Origin: Hansfordia pulvinata
Lineage: Eukaryota; Ascomycota; Sordariomycetes; Xylariales
DNA length: 64,000 nt
Assembly (NCBI GenBank): GCA_006538405.1
Contig: BJKQ01000008.1
Coordinates: forward strand, 1,860,001 to 1,924,000
Direction: 5' to 3'
Position 1 is the stretch's first letter. Every line of letters begins with the position of its first letter. Under the pieces are notes generated by a model. It did not search any database. It saw only the letters and a list, made by a program, of their open reading frames with translations, and was not told the DNA's origin. The position numbers and the translations under genes were made by a program. Positions 56,792 through 64,000 of this stretch are shown one piece after another.

Positions 56792-59242
56792 TCATGTCTT
56801 CTTGTAGAACTGGAAACATCGTTAACAAGCAGTCTTGCGAGAGATGAAGGAAATCACATACCTCTATGGCCTCGTCGGGCGTGACAGCGGATTGCTCCGC
56901 GACCGACTGGTCGATCAGGCCCAGCTTGCTGCCCTTGAGCTGCCACCACAGCTCGCGCCTGTCGCCGCCCAGCTCGCCCGACAGCAGCCGCATCTTGAAG
57001 TCCCGGACGAACGAGTTGTACACCTCGGGGTCCTCCATGCTGATCATCTCGCTCCTCATGACGCCCAGGTTCTCGATCACGCGGTCGTAGTGGTTGTCGC
57101 CCAGGCTGTCGGTGACCAGCTGGCGCGTGATGGCCCCGAACTGCTTGGCCGCCTCCCGGTAGCCCGCGTCGTCGGTCGAGTACTCAACCATCTGTCTGAA
57201 CTCGGGTATCGCGTTGTCCGCGTTGATCTGGGACCTGGACTCGTCCTGCCGGAGCAGCGCCTCGACGTCGAGCCCGGAGAGCGGCTTCGCCTTGTCCTTC
57301 TGCCTCTTGCCCATTGCCTTGGGCGGAACTGCGACGCTGTTAGCAGCCTTCTGGGGCGGACGCGAGCGTGGCGGCTACCTTTCTTGACCTTGGCGGTCTC
57401 TATTAGATCCTCAAGTACCGGCTTTGCCTTTTCTACCAGGTCCTCCGGCGGGTGCGAGTACTTGATCAGGATGCCCGGCACGGGCGGTATCGGCTGGTCC
57501 GGGTAGATCGCGCGATGGCGGACCACTTGGTTGACGCGGTGCAAAGGCGCATTGTAGACATCTTCTACTGCCGCATACTCTTCATTCCGTTCACTGGTAG
57601 CGTTTAGTGATAGTCACGACCGAGCCGACGTCGTAGACACCGCGAGACACTCACCCTTCGTCATCCTTCTCCCAGGATGAGATATCCATGGCGTCGACAT
57701 AGTCGCCCATGACATCTTGCAGCTCGGCGGAGGGCAGAAAGCGCTCGTGTTCAACGAGGTTCTTGCCAGTGACAGTGACAACCTTGTCAAGGGGCGGGAA
57801 CTTGTAGTTGCGAACGTCCTCGGCGAATGGCAAGGGGACGTCGTACAGGCACTCGAACTCGGGCTCGATGTGCGGAGCGAGCAGGACCAGCAGCGGTTCC
57901 TTTCCGTCCTTGGTGACGATGCGGGCGACGGCGTAAGACTCGAGCTCGTGAAGCGAGTGGATAAACGACGACAGCTTCAACGCGTCGGCGTCGCTGAATT
58001 TCTGGGCTACGGTAACATTGGTGTCGCCCATCGTCAGGAATGGCTCGTACTGGGAAAGGTCAGCTTACAGCGCAGCGGGATCTGGGAATGTTGGCGCCGT
58101 TTGTCTTGCCTTTTCCTGGTTGATGAAGCCGACAATGGAGAACTGCTTCGTCGTCTCCATTTTCGTGATGTTGTACTCCGACTCGCTGATGTGGACTGCG
58201 GTGCGGCCGTATTCGTACCCCTTGGCCAGAGAATCCTGCTCGACGTCTCTCTTGCCGCCAGGCGCATCGGGGTCGTTGATCTTGTATGTGCGGGCATTCT
58301 TGACGGCGGCAAAGTCGCCTGTCGACTCGACGCCCTCCATGCGATCTCCCCCCGGTGGTCCTGCGAAGCCGCCGGCCCCGTCCCGAACACGACTCTGCTA
58401 GCAGGGGGCACGGTTGCCTTGTGCGTTTTGAAATACCTCTCAACATGAATACTCAGTGCGTCACCGTGTTGGCTCGGGTCTCCCAGGGTGAGGGGGCCTT
58501 CGTAGCTCTTGTAGGGCCTCGTCGTCTTGACCCTAGGCGTGTCCAGGTAGGAAATGGCCTCGGCCATGGTGCCGATCTGCCCGTCGGCTTTCTCGGCCAG
58601 CTCTTTGAAGAGTCTCTCATTTTCAGCTTTGGCGCTGGACTTGTCCTCCTCTTTGAATCCAAACTCGAGGTCGTCGAAATCGACGCCCCTGGGTACAGCA
58701 GTCGTCAGTCGGGCCGAGCCGAGTCAAAAACAAACAGGACGGAGCGGGGCTTACAAGATATCCAGCTGAATGCCCAGATCTTTCAGTTTCGCAGCAATAT
58801 CGTCAAAGTCATCGCCGTCGACTGGCGCCTCCCCGTCCGTGACGAGGATGATCTTGCGTTTGTATTTGAGCTTCTTGGTGAACTTTTCTATCATTTGGAT
58901 CGCGATGACAAGGGCGGAAATGCAATCGCCCGTGGACGAGGAGCTGGGCTTGATCCGCTCCTGCAGGGACCGGAGGCCGCTCATGTCCATGGGGCCCAGG
59001 TCCTGTAGGACGCTGATGTTCTCGTAGCCTTCTTCGTCTTCCTGGGGGTTGCTGGTCTCGTCGGTGCGGACGCCGATGGCCCCCACGTTCCACGTCTTGC
59101 GGTTGGCGGCGACGGTCGTCGAGATCTTGTCCCAGACGTACCGCATGCACCAGTCAAGGTCGGACTCGACGCGACCGCTGTGGCAGTCGGCCATAGACTC
59201 GCCCAAGTCCAGAATGTAGACGGTGGCCTCCTTGTCCGCCAT
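56792..59242 (-). CDS. ku80: Ku80, ATP-dependent DNA helicase II / NHEJ subunit
   Basis: Nuclear partner of Ku70 that binds DNA ends for non-homologous end joining and helps at telomeres; orthologue of Neurospora mus-52. Six exons on the minus strand (59242-58755, 58688-58110, 58049-57655, 57593-57379, 57328-56862, 56800-56792) give about 717 residues. The vWA domain opens MADKEATVYILDLGESM, with KIILVTDGEAPVDGDDF; the Ku core follows with KQFSIVGFINQEKYEPFL and LLVLLAPHIEPEFECLYDVPLPFAEDVRNYKFP; the C-terminal domain contains PPKAMGKRQKDKAKPLSGLD and ELWWQLKGSKLGLIDQS. Intron 2 begins GCAAGA. The frame breaks once at the C4 run 58376-58379 and one added base gives VVFGTGAGGFAGPPGGD. The last exon may be only nine bases; without that splice the protein ends at 56736 instead. 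Confidence 0.92.
58050..58109 (-). other. Likely GC-AG intron in the Ku80 gene
   Basis: Exon 2 ends GAAAAG and is followed by GCAAGA rather than GT; the acceptor is TTTCCCAG at 58050. The 60-nt intron joins NQEK to YEPFLTMGD, the expected Ku80 continuation. Read through, the frame reaches a TAA inside the intron. AAG|GCAAG fits the strong flanking consensus known for GC-AG introns. No GT donor gives the conserved junction. Confidence 0.75.
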
Positions 59243-60153
59243 GGTGACGGGCACCAGCAGGGCAGCAGCGAACCGTGGATTGCCAACAGGGACGTAAATG
59301 GATATGAGAATGGAGAGCTTCGGAAGGTCTCGCGGATTGCTTCAGACTGTCTGCCAGCGAATCCGGCCGTGATAACAAGGTGAGGGGCAGCGTCGGCTCT
59401 GCTCTGGAAGTCGTGCGCCGTCAACCATGGCCGGAGCTGGACGCGATTTAGGCAGACGTCGCGGTGTGGCGCGTTTACAGGGGCGCTCGGTTGCGTTCAC
59501 TACGGCGCGCGTTCAGGTGACTCGAGGCGCCAGGCTCCGGGCTGTGCGATACGGGCTGTGAGTTAGGTACGAACCTGGAATACGACGGGAATTGGACGCC
59601 ATCCCCTGTTCATTACGGACTCCAAATACGGAGAGCAAACACAGACAAGCACTCGTACCTGGTTTGCCCGAGTTGAGATTGTCGTATCAAGGCAGCATGC
59701 ATTACTTCACTATGAATCGATCTCAGCGTTACCCTTAATACAAGCAATCACAATTCATCACCAGTTGCAGTGTTGCGGATTCGAATTGAAGCGGCCCTTC
59801 GGTGTCTGTGAGCTGGTGCTCCGTAATGTCAAACCACAAGCTCCGTTTTGCGCGTCGCAGGCAGTGTTCGCCAACGTCTTCCGAGCCCATTAATCCAGTT
59901 TCAGTATAGCGCCATCCCACGGCCCGAGATGGGAAGACCGCGCAGCCCACGTCATCGACCCCGAAAGACACACGCCTCGAGCCTCTTCAACGACAAGCCG
60001 AGGAATGCAACCCTGGTCGCCTCATCATCAGCCGACTACCAACTTTCCGTTGTACAAGCCTGACTGGCTTCGATTAACACAACCTTCCTCTCCCACGCCG
60101 ACCACCATAGAACCCCGGACCCGTCTTACAAGAATATTCGGAACTCTGCCACC
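59243..60153. other. Intergenic region between divergent Ku80 and the TMEM205-like gene
   Basis: About 0.9 kb between two starts, so both promoters are here. Open frames are short and unsupported. No repeat array. Confidence 0.5.
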
Positions 60154-61088
60154 ATGTCGCTGATATATTCCCCCGCGCCTTATCACATCCTCTCGTACGT
60201 GCCCGGCCCCCGACATTGCCCAGATTTACCCCTCCGAGCACTGCAATCGCTAACTACAGACAAACCCCCTCGCCCAGATACGGGACTCTTCTCGGAACTC
60301 AAGTCTTCCATGTACGTAGTTTTTGAGCAGTGGCAGAGACACTCCAAATATCGGAAAGCGCCCCGCCCTGCCCTTCATATGAGAAGGGGCGTGAAGTCAA
60401 GAGTCGACCACAACCTACCTGGTGCCAACATGTTCCAGCGACTCCAAACCAAAAGAACACCAACTCCGTGCCTCAAGCCCCGCTGACTCTGGCCTTGCCC
60501 GCCCACACAGACCTTTGTCAACTCCGTCGCCTCCTTCAAGGCCCTCGAGCGGCCCCAGTTCGCCATCCTCCAGCGCGCCGTCTTCCCCGCCTACTTTGGC
60601 ATCCAGACCGTCGGCGCCGCCCTCCTCGCCCTGACGTACCCCGGCGGCGGCCCGCTCGGCGAGGCGCCCCGCGGCCTGACCGGCGTGCTGCACCCCGGCC
60701 CAAACCGCTGGGCCGTGCTCGCCCCGCTGGCCGCCGTCTTCGCCTCCGGCCTCGTCAACTGGTCCTACCTGCTGCCCGAGACCAACAAGGTCACCGCCAA
60801 GAGGAGGGCTCAAGGTGCGTTTGGCTTGCTTTTTTGTCGGCCGGCGGGAGACTACCGCAAGAGCGATCAACAAACCGTGACTGTGCTGACGGTGGGCCCC
60901 CTTCATGGCGACAACGTACAGAGACGAAAGACGGAAAACGCAGCTGGGACGCCGCGCCGCACTCGGACGAGATGGCCGCCCTGAACAAGAAGTTCGGCAA
61001 GCTGCACGCCGCCTCGTCCTCCCTCAACCTCATCACCCTCATCGCGACCGTGGTCTACGGCGTCAACCTGTCGGCACAGCTGCAGTAG
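60154..61088 (+). CDS. TMEM205-like (DUF4149) membrane protein
   Basis: Small multi-pass membrane protein of the TMEM205/DUF4149 group; the fungal members are poorly characterised. Four exons (60154-60194, 60278-60311, 60511-60814, 60922-61088) join in exact phase to 181 residues. The diagnostic stretch YGTLLGTQVF lies in exon 2, followed in exon 3 by TFVNSVASFKALERPQFAIL and QRAVFPAYFGIQTVGAALLAL. A second hydrophobic hairpin reads APLAAVFASGLVNWSYLLPET, and the C-terminus has EMAALNKKFGKLHAASSSLN and a last hydrophobic helix. The start MSLIYSPAPYHILS is supported by the exon phase. Intron 2 is 199 nt, longer than most here, and contains in-frame stops. Localisation (mitochondrial or ER) cannot be decided. 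Confidence 0.83.
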
Positions 61089-61609
61089 GGGGCGAAGAGG
61101 CCGAGGACGCGTTCCTCACAGGAGCCGTGCTCGAAGGCCCTTGGAGCGGTCCGTCATTTACAATCGCGCGGCAATGAGACATGAACATCTCGTTTTGAAT
61201 AGTGTTTTTTTCTATTGACACTTGGTCTCTCAACTCGGACATTGCAGTATCTCTCTCGGGGGTGTGAATATGCAATCTCAACGAAACCAATCCAGTTACA
61301 GGCAACGCCTCGGTCAAGCGCGTTCGTGCTGATCATTCGACATCATGATGAAATCCGTCATAAAAAATTTTCCCGGGTAATCCATCCAAGCAGACGCCAG
61401 CGCAACAAGGGAAGGGGAGCGCGCTCAGACATAGTCCCGTGGCCAGGCGGACACGCACGGTGCTCCAGGTATACATGAAGCGCGGCGGCGCGGTCACGGC
61501 ATGAACGGCCAGAACAACAAAGCAGGCCATACCAACGAAGAAAAGGGAGAATCGACGATAACAACAACGCAAGATCTCGCCGAAAAAGAAGAAAAAAGGA
61601 AAGAAGAAA
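61089..61609. other. Convergent intergenic spacer
   Basis: About 520 bases between the stops of the TMEM205-like gene (+) and the small unknown gene (-). No coding or RNA signal was seen. Confidence 0.5.
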
Positions 61610-62050
61610 TCAGAACCCGCGCCACTCAGCCCATTGCTTCTTGGCCTCAGCGAGCCCGTGGGCGCGAGCCTCGGGTCCGTCGAGGGCGGCAGTGGCGTGG
61701 GAACGCCGCGCCGCGGCCTCGAGCGAGCTGTGCAGCGACCGGGGGAGCGGGCGTTTGGCCAGCTGCGCCGCGACGTCGAGCGGCGCCTCGGGCTTGCGGA
61801 AGTCCCGGGTCAGGAGGTCGTTGCGAGGGCGGTCGCGGCCCTGCTTCGTCGAGGCGGCGACGGGGACGTTGTCGGCGTCTGCCGCCAGAGGCGAGCGGGT
61901 GCCGTCGCTGTCGCTGTCAGACGCCGAGGGAAAGTAGCTGTCCTCCAGCTCCGAGGGCACGGCCTGGGCGCTGCCGCTGCTGTTGCTGATGCTGCTGCCG
62001 CCAGTAGCAGTTGCGGTGAGCGAGGGGGTGCTTCCGACCGGGCTCGCCAT
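61610..62050 (-). CDS. Small hypothetical protein, conserved-looking C-terminus
   Basis: A 146-residue intronless frame. The first 60 residues are low-complexity (Ser/Thr/Gly, then an acidic SDSDSDG stretch after YFPSA). The second half is more ordered: NDLLTRDFRKPEAPLDVAAQ, LPRSLHSSLEAAARRSHA and an AKKQWAEWRGF end. The shift from disordered to helical, basic sequence and the GC3 pattern support real coding. No signal peptide or membrane segment. Family not recognised. Confidence 0.55.
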   Translation of the reverse strand: MASPVGSTPSLTATATGGSSISNSSGSAQAVPSELEDSYFPSASDSDSDGTRSPLAADADNVPVAASTKQGRDRPRNDLLTRDFRKPEAPLDVAAQLAKRPLPRSLHSSLEAAARRSHATAALDGPEARAHGLAEAKKQWAEWRGF

Positions 62051-63874
62051 TTTGATGAGTTTCGCTTTGCTTTTGCGCGTGATGGGGTCGTCGATGTGCT
62101 GCTGGGAGGGGAGAGCTGGCCTTGATGTGTACGTGTTGGGGCTTATGGTAAGTGAAAGTGCTGTTCACCGCTCCAGTCCTTGGCCGAGGTGATCAAAGAA
62201 CAAGAGGCGGGTGTGCTCGCGGGTACGAGAAAGCTCTGGTGGTGCAGAGCGAGGGCGCCGAGCTTCAACACGGGAGCCCAGGTGGAGTCTGGCCTTTATG
62301 TACGATGGTGTGCGTAGTGCGGGAGGGAGCCAGAGCAGGTATTGTGCTTCCCACTTTGCAGACGAGCGGCGAGGGAGCGCACGCCACTCTTATAATCTTC
62401 ACGATAACAGCCAATGTGGGCCGGCTTGCCTGCCTGTCTGCACGCACTCGTCAGGCCCGTCGGCTGTGTGGGCTGAGAAGCCTCTTCCTTGGTGTGCCCC
62501 TCCGCCCTCCGGGTCCGGGGAAGCGGCGAGCGCAGGCAAAAGCCCATAGCCAAATTGCATTCTCGGCCTCCTCTCATCAGTGTTTTTTTTTTTTATTGCT
62601 CCCGCCAGCAGCGCCCCATTTAGGGGGTACTGATCGGCGGGACGTGGGATCGGTGGGTCGTGCATTAGATGGCACGCCAGATCCCGACGATGGCCAAGGC
62701 GCCGGCGCCGCCGCGCCCGCCTGCAGCACCAGCCGCTGCCGCCGCTCACACCGCAGATAATGTGCGAGCTCACCGAGGGCCTGGGCCAGCACGGCGAGGT
62801 TGTTCCTGGGTAGCCGTCTGCGACAACGGAGATGATCATGGGGGTTGAAGAACCTGTCTCGTTTTCCTCTGCTGTTCTGGACCAGGGGCGGGTGATAAGC
62901 AGGGACTTTGGCATCTGCCAATTGGATGCCCTCCCGGCAGCGTTGCGCACCCACACACACTCCCACGGCGGCACAGGGTCCTGTCAACAGCCCACCGCCC
63001 GCAGAGGCCTTGCGAGCGAGTTGGGCCCTGCCCCAATGAGACGCCAGGAACAGTGTGGTGCCGGTGGGGGGCAGCGTGGGGAGCCAACGAAACCAACACC
63101 CGCCCAGCGGATTACCCGTTAGGGAGAATCCTGAGCTGACTCAACAGGCGAGACCTGCTGTCCCGCTCTCCTGCTCTGCTGCTGGCCACGTTTCTGCTCG
63201 GCCGCAGGTCTGCTGGGTCTCGCTCACTGTCGACCTGGGGTTGTACTGCATCTGCATACCCGTGAGTTTGTCTGCGAGTTTGATCACAAGGCCTTGTGCC
63301 GTGCGATATCGCCTTGCAACGCGGCGGTCTGGACCCCGGCTCTGACGCTCTGGAGTCCGAACAGGGGTCGCACAATGTGTGATGGAGGGCCGATTGACAG
63401 TGTTGTTTGCGTAGATGGACCATGAGTTTGTGAGGAAGTAGTTTGTCCCGCTGGCCGTAAGAGCTTGTATCAATTTTGTACTAGGTTACGCCCGGTCAAG
63501 CCACGGGCACCGGCGCTTCCGGCCCGCATCGCCTGCGTACCGCGTGACTCTGCCCTGTGCCTTACTCGTGCCGAGCACCAAATTGCAGCTAATCTGCGTC
63601 GAGCTCGCCATGATGCGACTTTTGACTTAGGTTCGCCGACCGACCGGTAGTTGGTCGGGTTTGCTATTTGTAGAATAACGACAGGCCGGTCTCATGCCAC
63701 GATAGATAGCCACGACAGATGGATGTATGCCCAACCACCGGCACGTGAGTAGGCCAAATTGGGTAATCCGAAATGGCAAAGCACAGCCAAGGTTCCCACG
63801 GGAAGGCATTGCGTCATTGTCCAGTTCCCACGATATTGCGTTTTGTCCTGGGAGTAGACCCAAGAGCCCGCCGT
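62051..63874. other. Intergenic, nothing recognised
   Basis: About 1.8 kb between the small hypothetical gene and the partial gene at the window edge. Short overlapping frames only. Contains a T11 run near 62582-62592. The right end is the presumed 3' UTR of the edge gene. Confidence 0.5.
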
Positions 63875-64000
63875 CTATCTCTGCTTCGGTCTGCCCTTGG
63901 AGAAGTCGGCGGTGCGCGAGGGCCGCGGGGTGGGCGGCGGCGGCCTGTATGGCTGCAGGCTAGGGATGAACATGCCGACTCGGCTCTGGTAGTGCTTGTA
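63875..64000 (-). CDS. C-terminal end of a gene cut by the window edge, function unknown
   Basis: The last 42 codons of an open minus-strand frame reaching the window edge: KHYQSRVGMFIPSLQPY, then a Pro/Arg-rich tail (RPPPPTPRPSR, ending GRPKQR) and TAG at 63877-63875. The ordered start, proline-rich tail and GC-rich third positions suggest a genuine protein end. The family cannot be named from this fragment. Confidence 0.45.
   Translation of the reverse strand, partial: YKHYQSRVGMFIPSLQPYRPPPPTPRPSRTADFSKGRPKQR

Overview
The window looks like nuclear chromosomal DNA from a filamentous ascomycete, most likely a Sordariomycete. The evidence is GC-rich coding sequence, short introns of about 50-150 nt (GT-AG, one likely GC-AG), and a euascomycete gene set: a giant Ras-associated LRR/PP2C adenylate cyclase, PalC of the Pal/Rim pH pathway, Ku80, MCM4 and ALG6. 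Genus and species cannot be fixed from the sequence. There is no rRNA, CRISPR, prophage or recognisable transposon, and no convincing secondary-metabolite cluster.

Layout. 1-5068 is intergenic DNA rich in short GTAC/GGTA words, ending in the pyrimidine-rich leader of the adenylate cyclase gene (5069-12214, +). 12.2-14.5 kb holds a scrambled coding remnant, followed by an MFS sugar transporter (14484-16459, -), a fumarylacetoacetate-hydrolase family enzyme (18072-19182, +) and a membrane protein (19658-20854, -). 20.9-26.2 kb is a long microsatellite-dense spacer. 26.2-35.8 kb carries a small secreted protein, a haloperoxidase/peroxygenase-like enzyme, a membrane-anchored protein, another long spacer with a roughly 160-bp CA tract, and an unknown protein with a tandem repeat. 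36.2-43.9 kb holds a TPT-family transporter (-), ALG6 (-) and divergent palC (+). 44.6-51.9 kb holds a GH2 glycosidase (-) and MCM4 (-). 53.2-64 kb holds an FAD monooxygenase (+), a conserved unknown protein interrupted by an in-frame UAG (-), Ku80 (-), a TMEM205-like membrane protein (+), a small unknown protein (-) and the 3' end of a further gene (-) cut by the window edge.

The genes do not form one pathway. They are ordinary housekeeping and signalling genes (cAMP signalling, ambient pH signalling, N-glycan assembly, replication licensing, end joining) interspersed with catabolic and secreted enzymes. The strongest unusual signal is that many otherwise intact genes need exactly one extra base to stay in frame, nearly always in or beside a short C/G run. 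The same direction each time points to systematic base dropout in the assembly rather than independent pseudogenes. I found no convincing undescribed biological system. The best candidates for follow-up are the UAG-interrupted gene at 55.1-55.8 kb, the signal-peptide-spanning intron-like segment at 26.27 kb, and the recurrent GTAC-word family.
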